A stretch of 64,000 nt of DNA, from the NCBI GenBank assembly GCA_040081715.1, contig JBEBFY010000007.1:62001-126000 (forward strand). Reading direction: 5' to 3'. The notes under the pieces were generated by a model. The model did not search any database. It worked only from the letters and a program-made list of their open reading frames with translations, and had not been told where the DNA came from. The position numbers were made by a program, and so were the translations under genes. The stretch is from CANKJK01 sp040081715 (GTDB lineage: Bacteria; Acidobacteriota; Vicinamibacteria; Vicinamibacterales; UBA2999). Positions 24,933 through 34,597 of this stretch are shown piece by piece (within the stretch, counting starts at the first letter, position 1; the number at the start of each line of letters is the position of its first letter).

Positions 24933-27900
24933 CTACATGTTGCGTCGATACTCGCCGCCAACCTGGTAGAGCGCGTGGCTGATTTGGCCCAGCGAGCTGT
25001 ACTTCACCGCCTCGATCAGGCTCGCGAAGATGTTCTGCCGGTCTCGCGCGGTCTGCTGCAGGTTGGGCAGGCTTCCCACGGTGTGCGTGTCGGTTCCGCC
25101 GGCGAGCGCCTTGTTCCGCACGCGGCGGAAGCCGTCCACGTTGGCGATCTGCTGCCCCTTCTCTTCCTCGGTGGAGCGGATGAGTTCGATCGTGGTTGCG
25201 ATTTCGCCGCCATGGCTCTTCGGAAGGAAGGTGTTCACGCCGATGAGCGGCAGGCTCCCGTCGTGCTTCTTCTGTTCGTAGAAGAGGCTCTCCTCCTGGA
25301 TCTTGCCGCGCTGATACATCGTGTCCATCGCGCCCAGCACGCCGCCACGCTCGCTGATGGCCTCGAACTCCTTGTAGACGGCCTCTTCCACGATGTCGGT
25401 GAGGCGGTCCACCAGGAAGCTGCCCTGCCAGGGGTTTTCGCAGAAGTTCATCCCCAGCTCGCGGTTGATGATGAGCTGAATCGCGACGGCACGGCGCACG
25501 CTCTCTTCCGTGGGCGTGGTGATCGCTTCGTCGTAGGCGTTGGTATGGAGCGAATTGCAGTTATCGAACAGGGCATAGAGCGCCTGTAGCGTCGTCCGGA
25601 TGTCGTTGAACTGAATCTCCTGCGCATGAAGCGACCGGCCCGACGTCTGGATGTGGTACTTCAGCATCTGGCTGCGCGGGCTGGCGTGATACCGCTCGCG
25701 CATGGCGCGGGCCCAGATGCGTCGGGCCACGCGGCCGATGACGGAGTACTCCGGGTCCATCCCGTTGCTGAAGAAGAACGAGAGGTTGGGCGCGAAGTCG
25801 TCCACCGTCATCCCGCGCGCCAGGTAGTACTCGACGATGGTGAAGCCGTTGGCGAGCGTGAAGGCCAACTGGCTGATCGGGTTCGCGCCGGCCTCGGCGA
25901 TGTGGTAGCCGGAGATGGACACCGAGTAGAAATTGCGGACCTTGTTGTCCACGAAGAACTGCTGGATGTCGCCCATCATCCGGAGGGCGAACTCGGTGGA
26001 GAAGATGCAGGTGTTCTGCGCCTGGTCTTCTTTGAGGATGTCGGCCTGCACGGTGCCACGGACGCTGCTGAGGGTGTCGGCCTTGATGCGCTCGTAGGTC
26101 TCGCGGTCCACGACCTCGTTCCCGGTCACACCCAGGAGGCCAAGCCCGAGGCCGTCGTTGCCGGCCGGCAGAGGGCCGCTGTAGCTGGGCCGTTCCCGAT
26201 CCTTGTAGAGCGCGTCGATGTACTGCTGCGCCGCGGCCCACCGCTGGCTGTCCTGGCGCAGGTACTTTTCCACGGCCTGGTCGGTGGCGGTGTTCATGAA
26301 CATGGCCAGGATCATCGGCGCGGGGCCGTTGATGGTCATCGAGACCGACGTGCTCGGCACGAGCAGGTCGAAGCCCGAGTACAGCTTCTTCATGTCGTCC
26401 AGCGTGGCGATGGAGACGCCGGAGTTGCCGATCTTCCCGTAGATGTCGGGACGGGGCTGCGGGTCCTCGCCGTAGAGCGTCACCGAGTCGAACGCGGTGG
26501 AGAGGCGCACGGCCTTCTGACCGGCCGACAGGTAGTGGAAACGCCGGTTGGTGCGTTCCGGCGTGCCTTCGCCCGCGAACATGCGCGTCGGGTCTTCGCC
26601 CGCACGGCGATAGGGATACACGCCGCCGGTGTAGGGATACGAGCCCGGCAGGTTCTCGCGCATGAGGAACTGGAGGAGTTCGCCCCAGCTCTTGGCCGTC
26701 GGCGCGGCGATCTTCGGAATCTGCTGGTGTGAGAGAGACTCGACGTAGTTGTTCCCATCGACAGCCTTGCCCCGCACCTCGTAGGAGTAGTGCTCGTCGG
26801 TGATGGAGCGGAGCCGTTGCGGCCAGGCGCGCAGCAGGTCGATGGCCTCCGGCGAGAGCGCCTTCACCGCGTCCTGATAGCGCTGCCGCAGGATGAGTGT
26901 TGTGCGGTCCGCGCCGCCGGTCAGGTCTGCCTGGTCGTAGAGGTCAAGCGCCTTCGGCAGCTTGAGGTCGTCCACTTCCTCGAGGGCGTGCCAGAAACCC
27001 TGTGCGCGCGTGGCCGCATCTACCTGCTGGTCGACGCTGCCGTTGATGGTCCGGCCCTGTTCCGCGATCTCGGCGAGGTACCGGAGCCGGGCGCCCGGGA
27101 TCAGCACCGTCGCGCGGGGCTCTTTGAGCGTGGTGTCAAGGGTGGGTGTCCAGTTGGCCTCCGGCAGGCTCAGCTTCGTCCGCAGCAGCCGGCAGAGGTT
27201 CGAGAACATCCACGTGACGCCGGGGTCGTTGAACTGGCTGGCGATCGTCGGATAGACCGGAACGTCCTCATCCTTGAGGGAGAACGCCGTGCGGTTGCGC
27301 TTCCACTGTTTGCGGACGTCGCGCAGGGCATCCTCGGCGCCGCGCTTGTCGAACTTGTTCAGCACCACCAGTTCGGCGAAGTCGAGCATGTCGATCTTCT
27401 CGAGCTGCGACGGGGCGCCGTAGTCGCTCGTCATCACGTAAACGGGGAAGTCGACCAGGTCCACGATCTCGGAGTCGCTCTGGCCGATGCCGGCGGTCTC
27501 GACGATGACCAGGTCGTACTTCAGCGAGCGCAGGAAGGTGATGCAGTCCTTGAGCACGGCGCTGGTGGCGGCGTGCTGCCGGCGCGTGGCCATCGACCGC
27601 ATGAACACCCGTGATGAGCGCAGCGAGTTCATGCGGATGCGGTCGCCCAGCAGGGCTCCACCTGACCGGCGGCGCGTGGGGTCCACAGCGAGGACGGCTA
27701 TGCGCATCTCCGGGAACGAGTGGAGGAAGCGCAGCACCAGCTCATCCTCGACGCTCGACTTGCCAGCACCGCCCGTGCCGGTCACACCGATGACAGGCGT
27801 TGCTGCGCCCCGCTTCTGCCAGTCGGCCCTGAGGGCGGCCATCTCGGCCCCGTCGTACTGCCCCTCTTCGATGGCGGAGAGCACGTGTGCCACCGCAATC

Positions 27901-28430
27901 TCGTTCTCGACGTCCACGTTCGGGCTCGGTGCGGCCGTGCCGTCGGCCTTCCGCCGGGCGGCCGCGGCCGTACGCGTGCGCGCCACGACGTCTTCGATCA
28001 TGGCGACCAGGCCGAGCTTCATCCCGTCGTTGGGGTGGTAGATGCGCTCCACGCCGTAGGCTTCGAGTTCGGCGATCTCCTCGGGCGTGATCGTGCCGCC
28101 GCCTCCTGCGAACACGCGGATGTGGCCCGCGTTGCGCTCCTTGAGCATGTCGACCATGTACTTGAGGTACTCGACGTGCCCGCCCTGGTAGGAGGAGAGC
28201 GCGATGGCGTCGGCGTCCTCCTGAAGTGCCGCCCGGACCACGTCTTCGACCGACCGGTTATGGCCAAGGTGGACGACCTCCGTGCCCTGCGCCTGAATCA
28301 ACCGCCGCATGACGTTGATGGCGGCGTCGTGGCCGTCGAAGAGACTGGCGGCGGTGACGAAACGGAGGGGGGTGGCGTCGGTTGCGCCGGTCTGTGGCGC
28401 GGAAGGGGGCGCGGTGGCGCTCGTGATCAT
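24933..28430 (-). CDS. icmF: Fused isobutyryl-CoA mutase (B12-dependent, with built-in G-protein chaperone)
   Basis: 1165 residues from ATG 28430. Order: cobalamin-binding domain (about 20-150) with the lower-ligand motif DGHDAA; GTPase chaperone (MeaI/MeaB type) with P-loop GVTGTGGAGKSS (about 210) and later VLNKFDKRGAEDA; linker; then the large acyl-CoA mutase barrel (YPYTGGVYPYRRAGEDPTRMFAGEG, SISGYHIAEAGANPISQLAFTLANG). This domain order is specific to IcmF, which interconverts isobutyryl-CoA and n-butyryl-CoA and in some bacteria pivalyl/isovaleryl-CoA. The built-in GTPase loads or repairs adenosylcobalamin. A TetR-type regulator gene diverges 55 bases away and probably controls it. Confidence 0.92.
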   Translation of the reverse strand: MITSATAPPSAPQTGATDATPLRFVTAASLFDGHDAAINVMRRLIQAQGTEVVHLGHNRSVEDVVRAALQEDADAIALSSYQGGHVEYLKYMVDMLKERNAGHIRVFAGGGGTITPEEIAELEAYGVERIYHPNDGMKLGLVAMIEDVVARTRTAAAARRKADGTAAPSPNVDVENEIAVAHVLSAIEEGQYDGAEMAALRADWQKRGAATPVIGVTGTGGAGKSSVEDELVLRFLHSFPEMRIAVLAVDPTRRRSGGALLGDRIRMNSLRSSRVFMRSMATRRQHAATSAVLKDCITFLRSLKYDLVIVETAGIGQSDSEIVDLVDFPVYVMTSDYGAPSQLEKIDMLDFAELVVLNKFDKRGAEDALRDVRKQWKRNRTAFSLKDEDVPVYPTIASQFNDPGVTWMFSNLCRLLRTKLSLPEANWTPTLDTTLKEPRATVLIPGARLRYLAEIAEQGRTINGSVDQQVDAATRAQGFWHALEEVDDLKLPKALDLYDQADLTGGADRTTLILRQRYQDAVKALSPEAIDLLRAWPQRLRSITDEHYSYEVRGKAVDGNNYVESLSHQQIPKIAAPTAKSWGELLQFLMRENLPGSYPYTGGVYPYRRAGEDPTRMFAGEGTPERTNRRFHYLSAGQKAVRLSTAFDSVTLYGEDPQPRPDIYGKIGNSGVSIATLDDMKKLYSGFDLLVPSTSVSMTINGPAPMILAMFMNTATDQAVEKYLRQDSQRWAAAQQYIDALYKDRERPSYSGPLPAGNDGLGLGLLGVTGNEVVDRETYERIKADTLSSVRGTVQADILKEDQAQNTCIFSTEFALRMMGDIQQFFVDNKVRNFYSVSISGYHIAEAGANPISQLAFTLANGFTIVEYYLARGMTVDDFAPNLSFFFSNGMDPEYSVIGRVARRIWARAMRERYHASPRSQMLKYHIQTSGRSLHAQEIQFNDIRTTLQALYALFDNCNSLHTNAYDEAITTPTEESVRRAVAIQLIINRELGMNFCENPWQGSFLVDRLTDIVEEAVYKEFEAISERGGVLGAMDTMYQRGKIQEESLFYEQKKHDGSLPLIGVNTFLPKSHGGEIATTIELIRSTEEEKGQQIANVDGFRRVRNKALAGGTDTHTVGSLPNLQQTARDRQNIFASLIEAVKYSSLGQISHALYQVGGEYRRNM

Positions 28431-28485
28431 AGGCCTAATTGTAGCGTTGCTGGACGCCGCTTCCGCTCCTGCAGAACAATCAGGT

Positions 28486-29175
28486 ATGCCCGTTCCCGTT
28501 CCGGAATCGACGTCGCGCCGGGCTGGCGCGCGAACCAGCATCACCGTGCCGGATACGCCTCGGTCCAGAGGCGACCAGGGCGACCGCACGGCCCGGACCC
28601 GCGAAGCCATTCTTACGGCCGCGCTGAGCCTCTACGCCGCGGAGGGCTACGGCGCGGTCACGATGCGTGGCATCGCCAACCGGCTCGGCTTCAGCGCGCC
28701 GGCGATCTACAACTACTTCCTGAGCAAGGAAGAGATCTTCTCAACGCTACAGGACATCGGGCTGGATCTCATGGCTGAGGTGGTGCTGACGCCGGAGACG
28801 GCCGACCCGCTGGCGGACTTTCGGGCCATCTTCACGAACTACTACGTGTTCTGCAAAGCGAACCCCGAGCATTTCGCGCTTCTCTTCGTGGATCCCGCCG
28901 CGCCGCTCGTGACCCAGGAGGCGCCGGCGCTGCAGCGGATGGCTGCGGAGACCGACCGGAGGTTCAGCCGGTGTCTCGACAGCGGCCTGTTCGTGGACCA
29001 CACGACGGTCCGTGTCACCGGCCTCCTCTGGGCTCTTGTTCATGGCCTCGCGGTGCTCCGCCGCGTCGGCGCCATAGAGTCCGAGGCGGACTTCGGCCCA
29101 CAGGTGACGGCCGGCCTCGACCTGCTGATTGCCGGGCTACGGGCCAGCCCTTCCCGCGCCACGGGTTCGGGCTAG
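28486..29175 (+). CDS. TetR/AcrR family transcriptional regulator
   Basis: 229 residues from ATG 28486. The N-terminal helix-turn-helix lies at about residues 35-85 (TREAILTAALSLYAAEGYGAVTMRGIANRLGFSAPAIYNYF), a textbook TetR DNA-binding domain with a TMRGIA/APAIYNYF recognition helix. The ligand domain (FRAIFTNYYVFCKANPEHFALLF) resembles the WHG-type C-terminal domain. Divergent from icmF, so an acyl-CoA-type effector is a reasonable guess. Its stop TAG shares the bases CTAG with the stop of the convergent DUF1552 gene. Confidence 0.9.
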   Translation: MPVPVPESTSRRAGARTSITVPDTPRSRGDQGDRTARTREAILTAALSLYAAEGYGAVTMRGIANRLGFSAPAIYNYFLSKEEIFSTLQDIGLDLMAEVVLTPETADPLADFRAIFTNYYVFCKANPEHFALLFVDPAAPLVTQEAPALQRMAAETDRRFSRCLDSGLFVDHTTVRVTGLLWALVHGLAVLRRVGAIESEADFGPQVTAGLDLLIAGLRASPSRATGSG

Positions 29176-30518
29176 ATTCCCGTCATCAGATCCAGTTCGC
29201 CAAGTCCGTCGCCGAACCTGTCCACACCGATCCCCATCTTGCCGAGCAGTGTCATCTGCAGGTTCGCCAGCGGCGTGCCGTCCTTCGCCTTCACGTGCCG
29301 GTTGCCGGCGATGTTCATGTTCTTGCCGTGGACGACGGTGATCGGCAGGTTCTTGTGGAGGTGCAGGTTCGAATCACTCATCCCGGATCCGTAGAGGAGC
29401 ACGGAGTTGTCCAGCATGGTACCGTCGCCTTCCTTCGTCACCGCCAGCTTGTCCAGGAAGTAGCTGAGCATCTTCATCTGGAAGGTGTTGAGCTTGGCCT
29501 GCCGCGACAGCTTCTCCGGGTTGTTCTGGTGGTGCGAGAGCGGATGGTGTGAATCGGGCACCCCGATCTCGGGGTAAGAGCGCACGCTGGCCTCCCGCAC
29601 CATCAGGAACGAGAACACGCGCGTGAGGTCCGTCTGGAAGGCCAGGGCCTGCAGGTCGAACATCAACTTGACGTGCTCTTCGAACGTCGCCGGAATACCG
29701 ACGGGGCGATCGACGAGTGGCAGCTCACGGGCCACCTGCTCTTCGGCCTTGTGGACGCGGCGTTCGACATCCCGCACGGCGTCCAGGTACTCGGCGAGTT
29801 TGGCCTGGTCGCGTGCGCCCAGCGTGGTCTTCACCTTCGACACCTTGGAGGTCACCGAATCCAGCACGCTCCGGTCGGTGCGGATCTCGGCCAACCGCAC
29901 TTTCGGCTCCGTGCTGTCACTGGCGCCGAAGAGCCGTTCGAAGACGTTGCGAGGGTTGTTCTCCATCGGGAGCGGCGTCGTGGGCGTGCGCCACGCGATG
30001 GTGTTGTTGTAGGCGCAGCTGTACCCGAGGGAGCAGGTGCCGAGCAGGTCCGTGGACTCGATGGCCAGTTCCATCGACGCCAGCTGCGTGTCCTTCTCGA
30101 AGGTGCGGGCCACCACCTGGTCCAGGGAGGTTCCGGCGTGGATGTTCACACCCTCGGTGCGGAACGCGCGCGAGCCGGTGAGCCAGGACGTCTGCATCCG
30201 GGGATGCTGGCCGCCGTCGATGCCGTCGCCCTGCTTGCTGTCGCAGCCACTGACCACGAGCAGCCGGTCGCGGTAGGCCTCGAGCGGCTGGAGAATCGCG
30301 TTGAGCTCCATCGGACCGTTGACGTTGGGCTGGCTCCAGATGGGCATGTTGAAGCCCATGCCCACATAGATCGCGCCGAAGCGTTTGATCGGGGCGGCGG
30401 CGGTGAGCCGCGTGGGCGAAAGCGCCGGCACCATCGCATCCAGCAGCGGCAGGGCGATGGTGGCACCCAGACCCCGCAGGACAGTGCGGCGCGGGAGGTG
30501 CGTCTTCGTAATGATCAT
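29172..30518 (-). CDS. DUF1552 domain protein, Tat-exported
   Basis: 448 residues from ATG 30518. N-terminus KTHLPRRTVLRGLGATIALPLLDAM carries a twin-arginine motif (RRTVLRG), so export by Tat is predicted. The body (RFGAIYVGMGFNMP, SGCDSKQGDG, DSHHPLSHHQNNPEKL, LLYGSGMSDSNLHLHKNLP) is characteristic of DUF1552, related to sulfatase/DUF1501-like hydrolase folds. Function unknown; the gene nearly always follows a DUF1592 gene, as here, where start and upstream stop share ATGA (30515-30518). Confidence 0.88.
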   Translation of the reverse strand: MIITKTHLPRRTVLRGLGATIALPLLDAMVPALSPTRLTAAAPIKRFGAIYVGMGFNMPIWSQPNVNGPMELNAILQPLEAYRDRLLVVSGCDSKQGDGIDGGQHPRMQTSWLTGSRAFRTEGVNIHAGTSLDQVVARTFEKDTQLASMELAIESTDLLGTCSLGYSCAYNNTIAWRTPTTPLPMENNPRNVFERLFGASDSTEPKVRLAEIRTDRSVLDSVTSKVSKVKTTLGARDQAKLAEYLDAVRDVERRVHKAEEQVARELPLVDRPVGIPATFEEHVKLMFDLQALAFQTDLTRVFSFLMVREASVRSYPEIGVPDSHHPLSHHQNNPEKLSRQAKLNTFQMKMLSYFLDKLAVTKEGDGTMLDNSVLLYGSGMSDSNLHLHKNLPITVVHGKNMNIAGNRHVKAKDGTPLANLQMTLLGKMGIGVDRFGDGLGELDLMTGI

Positions 30519-32950
30519 GACTCGGCTCTCCTCATCTGGAACGGCAGGCTCTTCGTGATGTTGAGTATCAGGGTGGACCACGTGTTACCAGCGGCCTCAG
30601 TGTCGCGGAGTAGTTGCCGGATCACCGGCATGTCCGCAGGCTCCAGCCCGCGACCCAGTGCGTAGGTCAGCAGCTTGCTCGTCATGGTGCTGGTGAAGAT
30701 GTCCCGCTTCTGCGCGAGCGCGTCGCGGAAGCCGGCGGGGCCGTCGAACTTCGTACCGTCCGGCAGCCCGCCGCTCGGGTCGATCGTCGCCTTGCCGTCC
30801 TCCGTCCGCCACTTGCCGATGCCGCTGAAGTTCTCGAAGGCAAAGCCCATTGGGTCCAGCTGGGCATGGCAGTTGGCACACACGGGATTCTTCCGGTGCA
30901 TCTCCATCTTCTGACGGAGCGAGCCCTCGACCTTGGTGTTCTCCAGGGCCGGCACGTTGGCCGGCGGCGCGGGTGGAGGCGTGCCGAGGATGTTCTCCAG
31001 GATGAACTTCCCACGCAGCACGACGGACGTGCGGTCCGCGTAGGAGGTGACCGTCAGCACGCTGCCGTGATTGAGGATGCCGCCACGGTGGGCGGAGTCC
31101 GGCAGCGTGACGCGGCGGAAGTGGTTGCCGTAGACGTGCGGGATACCGTAGTGGCGGGCCAGGCGTTCGTTCAGGAAGCTGTAGTTGGCCGTGATGAGTT
31201 CGGTGACGGGCCGGTTCTCACGGATCTGGCTCTCGAGGAAGAGCTGCGTCTCCTGCTGGAAGGCCTCGCGCAGGTTCTCGTCAAACTCGGGGAAGGCCTT
31301 CGCGTCGGGCCGTACCGTGGCCATGTTTCTGACCATCAGCCACTGCCCGAAGAAGTTGCTCACCAGGGCGCCGGCCTTCTTGTCCGCGAGCATGCGGCGC
31401 ACCTGCGCCTCGAGCACCGCGGGATCATGCAGCCTGCCCGTGGCAGCCAGGTTCAGCAGCTGGTCGTCCGGCACGCTGCTCCAGAGAAAGAACGAGAGAC
31501 GCGCGGCGAGGTCGAGGCCCGCGACCCTGTAATTGGTGCCGGGCCTGGCGCCGGCCGGGTCCTTCTCGACGCGGAAGAGGAAATCCGGGTCCGTGAGGAT
31601 ACGCACGAGGCCCTTCTCGATACCGTCATCGAAGCTGCCGTCGGATCGCCCGCTCGCGTAGAACTCCATCAGCGTCTGCGTGTCGGCGGCGGCGAGCGGC
31701 CTGCGATACGCGCGGCGGGCGATGGAGTTGAGGATTGTGCGGGCGCACGCGTTCTCGTCCCGGGCCATGGCCGGCGTGCAGCGGAAAATTCGCTTGCGGC
31801 TCACGCTGTCGACTGGAGTCGTGCCGTTGTAGGGCCCCGTGACGTCCACGCGGTCGATGCCCATGAAGACGCGGCCGTAGGCCAGTTCCGTCTTGCGGCC
31901 CGAGGCGTAGCCGTCGCTGGCCGGGGGGAGGCGCGACATGCCCACACCCTCCACGTACCACTGGTCGCGGTTGAAGGACACCCCGATGACCCGCATGCCG
32001 GCCTTGGCCTGAAACTTCAGCTGCAGGCCCGAGTCGGCGATGTCCTCGGTCTCGGTGTAGGACCCGCCCGTGTAGGCGCGGCCGCCCAAGGTGAACACTT
32101 TCAGGCGCTGGCCGTCGAGCCGGACGTCGATCTCGTTCTGCACGTCGAGGCCGCGGATCTCGTTGCCGATGTTGAGCGAGTTCCGCTGGAGGCGGAGCTT
32201 GATCTCGTACTCGCCGTCGACGGAGAAGTAGTGTTTGATGGCCACGCCGCCGCGCGATCCGAACGGCAGGTCCTCGCTCATCCGCTCGTCCTGCACGAGC
32301 GTCATATAGGGGATGTCGTAGACAGTGGTCGCCGGCTTCGTGCCCGCGTCGCCGATGGCGGCCCGCGCGATCTTCTTGGCCGCCAGCAGATACCGCTCAA
32401 GCAGGCCCGGCGACACGGTCAGCACGTCGGCGACGTTGTCGAAGCCGTAGCCGGAGTTGTCAGCCGGCAGCAGGGCCTTGCCGTCGATGTCGAGCGAGAG
32501 GAGGTCCCGGACCGCGTTGGTGTACTCGGCGCGGTTGAGGCGGTGGATGGCGGGCCGGCCGGCGTTGGGGGCCGCCCTGGCCATCTTGTCCATCGATGCC
32601 TCCAAGCCGTCGATGAGACCCTGATAGGTCGCGCGCTCGGGACGGGGCACGCTCGGCGGCGGCATGACGCCGGCGTTCAGCTTGCCGATCACCTTCTCCC
32701 AGGTCTCGGCGTTGGCGGGATTCTCAATCTCGAGCTGTTCCAGCACGAGGCCGCCCGCCTTGGTCCGGGCGCTATGGCAGCCGATGCAGTACTTGTCGAC
32801 GACGGCCCGGGGCTGCACGGCCGGCGCCGCGGGCGTGGTCTGCGCGACGGCGGCCTTTCGAGGAAGTGGAGACGCCGCGTCGAGCGTCGCGACGGCGCCC
32901 ATCGCCAGACCGATCCCGATGGCACTCAGTATCCAGACAGGCTTTGACAT
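30515..32950 (-). CDS. DUF1592 haem protein (DUF1587-DUF1592-DUF1588-DUF1585), copy 1
   Basis: 811 residues with a signal peptide (WILSAIGIGLAMGAVATLDA). An N-terminal cytochrome-like segment has CIGCHSARTKAGGL (about residue 55, CxxCH), then HRLNRAEYTNAVRDLLSLD (DUF1587), AARLSFFLWSSVPDDQLL (DUF1592), RGGILNHGSVLTVTSYADRTSVVLRGK (DUF1588) with a second CxxCH, CANCHAQLDPMGFAFENF (about residue 700), and DUF1585 at the end. These planctomycete/acidobacterial proteins are probably periplasmic haem proteins of unknown reaction. Operon with the DUF1552 gene; divergent from ankyrin gene B. Confidence 0.9.
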   Translation of the reverse strand: MSKPVWILSAIGIGLAMGAVATLDAASPLPRKAAVAQTTPAAPAVQPRAVVDKYCIGCHSARTKAGGLVLEQLEIENPANAETWEKVIGKLNAGVMPPPSVPRPERATYQGLIDGLEASMDKMARAAPNAGRPAIHRLNRAEYTNAVRDLLSLDIDGKALLPADNSGYGFDNVADVLTVSPGLLERYLLAAKKIARAAIGDAGTKPATTVYDIPYMTLVQDERMSEDLPFGSRGGVAIKHYFSVDGEYEIKLRLQRNSLNIGNEIRGLDVQNEIDVRLDGQRLKVFTLGGRAYTGGSYTETEDIADSGLQLKFQAKAGMRVIGVSFNRDQWYVEGVGMSRLPPASDGYASGRKTELAYGRVFMGIDRVDVTGPYNGTTPVDSVSRKRIFRCTPAMARDENACARTILNSIARRAYRRPLAAADTQTLMEFYASGRSDGSFDDGIEKGLVRILTDPDFLFRVEKDPAGARPGTNYRVAGLDLAARLSFFLWSSVPDDQLLNLAATGRLHDPAVLEAQVRRMLADKKAGALVSNFFGQWLMVRNMATVRPDAKAFPEFDENLREAFQQETQLFLESQIRENRPVTELITANYSFLNERLARHYGIPHVYGNHFRRVTLPDSAHRGGILNHGSVLTVTSYADRTSVVLRGKFILENILGTPPPAPPANVPALENTKVEGSLRQKMEMHRKNPVCANCHAQLDPMGFAFENFSGIGKWRTEDGKATIDPSGGLPDGTKFDGPAGFRDALAQKRDIFTSTMTSKLLTYALGRGLEPADMPVIRQLLRDTEAAGNTWSTLILNITKSLPFQMRRAES

Positions 32951-33061
32951 AGGGTCCCCAGGCTCTTATCTTTGTTAACCGAGTACTGTAGGAGCGTTTT
33001 CGTGGGGCGTCAACGCGATTCTGAGCCCCGCGACAGACTGATGCCGAAGGAGCGGATGGCC

Positions 33062-34597
33062 ATGGTGAGCAAGCTGTGTCGAACCGGATTCTGGCTGGTT
33101 CCCGTGCTGGCGACGGCCGTGTCGGCCGCCCAGCCAGACCGCCGGGTCGCCGATGCGGCCAAGGCCCGGGACGTCAAGGCCCTGGCGGCCCTTGTCAGAC
33201 AGAAGGCAGACGTGAATGTCCCCCAGGCGGATGGCGCCACGGCACTGCACTGGGCGGCCCATTGGGACGACGCCGCGATGGCCGGCCAGCTCCTCTCGGC
33301 CGGGGCCAGGGTCGCCGCCCTCAATGACTACGGCGTGATGCCGATCTTCCTGGCCTCCACGAACGGGAGCGACCGGATGATCGACCTGCTGATCAAGGCG
33401 GGGGCCAGCCCGAACGCTGCGCTGCCCACCGGCGAGACGGTGTTGATGACCGCCTCGCGAACCGGCAAGGCCGAGGCGGTGAAGGCGCTGCTGGCCAAGG
33501 GGGCCGACGTCAACGCGAAGCAGAACTCGAAGGGGCAGACCGCGCTGATGTGGGCGGTCTCGGAGCGGCACCTCCCGGCGGTCGAGGCCCTCGTGGCCGG
33601 CGGCGCCGATGTGCGGGCCCGGACGGCGGCCGGCTTCACGCCGCTGCTCTTTGCCGTGCGGGAGGGCGATCAGGCTACGGTGTCGTTCCTGCTCGGGCAT
33701 GGCGCCGACATCAACGAGGCGGCGCCCGATGGCAGCACGCCGCTCCTGGTCGCCGCGGTGCGGGGACACGTGCCGCTGGCGCTCTTCCTGCTCGAGCGCG
33801 GCGCGAAGCCGGACGGGGATGAGGCGAACGCCGGCTTTACGCCGCTCCATTGGGCGTCCACCAGGTCGGAAGGCGTCATCACCAACGACTACCCGGAGGC
33901 GCCGGGCGAGTGGGCCGCGCTGGCGGGCATCCCGGATCGGTCGCAGAAGCTTGCGCTCATCAACGCGCTGATTGCGAAGGGTGCCAACGTGAACGCGCAG
34001 GTCAGCAAGGATCTGCCGCGCTATGGGTTCTCGCTCTTCAAGCGGAACTATCTGCCGGGCGGGACGCCGTTCTACCTGGCGTCACTGGTCGGAGACGTCG
34101 AGGTCATGCAGGTGCTGCTCGCCAAAGGGGCGGACCGCCGGATCACGGCCAAGGACGGCACGACGCCCTTGATGGTGGCAGCCGGCATTGCCCACGCGGA
34201 CAACGAGAGCCGCGTCTCGGAAGCCGAGCATCTGGCGGCGGTGAAACTGACGCTGGAGCTTGGCGACCCACTCGACGGCACGAACCGCGCCGGTTTCTCC
34301 GCGATGCACGCGGCGTCCTTCGCCGGTTTCGACACCGTGGTGCAGTACCTGGCCGACAAGGGGGCGAAGCTCAGCGAGATGGCGAAGAACGGGCAGTCGC
34401 CGCTCGGCATCGCCGAGGGCAACAACCTGAGCGGGTTCTTCTTCGAACGGCGCAGTACGACGGCGCTGCTCAGAAAGCTCGGGGCGAAGTCGGAAGGCGC
34501 GGTGACGCTGGAGGGCTTCATTCAGAAGCAGGTGGGCAACCAGAACGCCACCGAGCGGAACTTCAATGCAGGTGACAAGCCGGCCGAGAAGAAGTAG
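33062..34597 (+). CDS. Secreted ankyrin-repeat protein B
   Basis: 511 residues from ATG 33062, preferred over ATG 33056 and 33041 because AAGGAG (33047-33052) gives a nine-base gap. The signal peptide runs LCRTGFWLVPVLATAVSAAQ. Ankyrin units include DGATALHWAAHWDDAAMAGQLL, TGETVLMTASRTGKAEAVKALLAKGADVN, GQTALMWAVSERHLPAVEALV and DGSTPLLVAAVRGHVPLALFLL. A non-repeat insertion with EWAALAGIPDRSQKLALINALI divides two repeat blocks, as in protein C (61747). Probably scaffolds or binds the DUF1592/DUF1552 proteins encoded next door; that is inferred from the pairing. Confidence 0.87.
   Translation: MVSKLCRTGFWLVPVLATAVSAAQPDRRVADAAKARDVKALAALVRQKADVNVPQADGATALHWAAHWDDAAMAGQLLSAGARVAALNDYGVMPIFLASTNGSDRMIDLLIKAGASPNAALPTGETVLMTASRTGKAEAVKALLAKGADVNAKQNSKGQTALMWAVSERHLPAVEALVAGGADVRARTAAGFTPLLFAVREGDQATVSFLLGHGADINEAAPDGSTPLLVAAVRGHVPLALFLLERGAKPDGDEANAGFTPLHWASTRSEGVITNDYPEAPGEWAALAGIPDRSQKLALINALIAKGANVNAQVSKDLPRYGFSLFKRNYLPGGTPFYLASLVGDVEVMQVLLAKGADRRITAKDGTTPLMVAAGIAHADNESRVSEAEHLAAVKLTLELGDPLDGTNRAGFSAMHAASFAGFDTVVQYLADKGAKLSEMAKNGQSPLGIAEGNNLSGFFFERRSTTALLRKLGAKSEGAVTLEGFIQKQVGNQNATERNFNAGDKPAEKK

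Noticed and set aside
30614..32947. 777-codon plus-strand frame across the DUF1592 gene
   Set aside because: Antisense to a gene with two haem motifs and several recognisable domains; the composition is that of a shadow frame.
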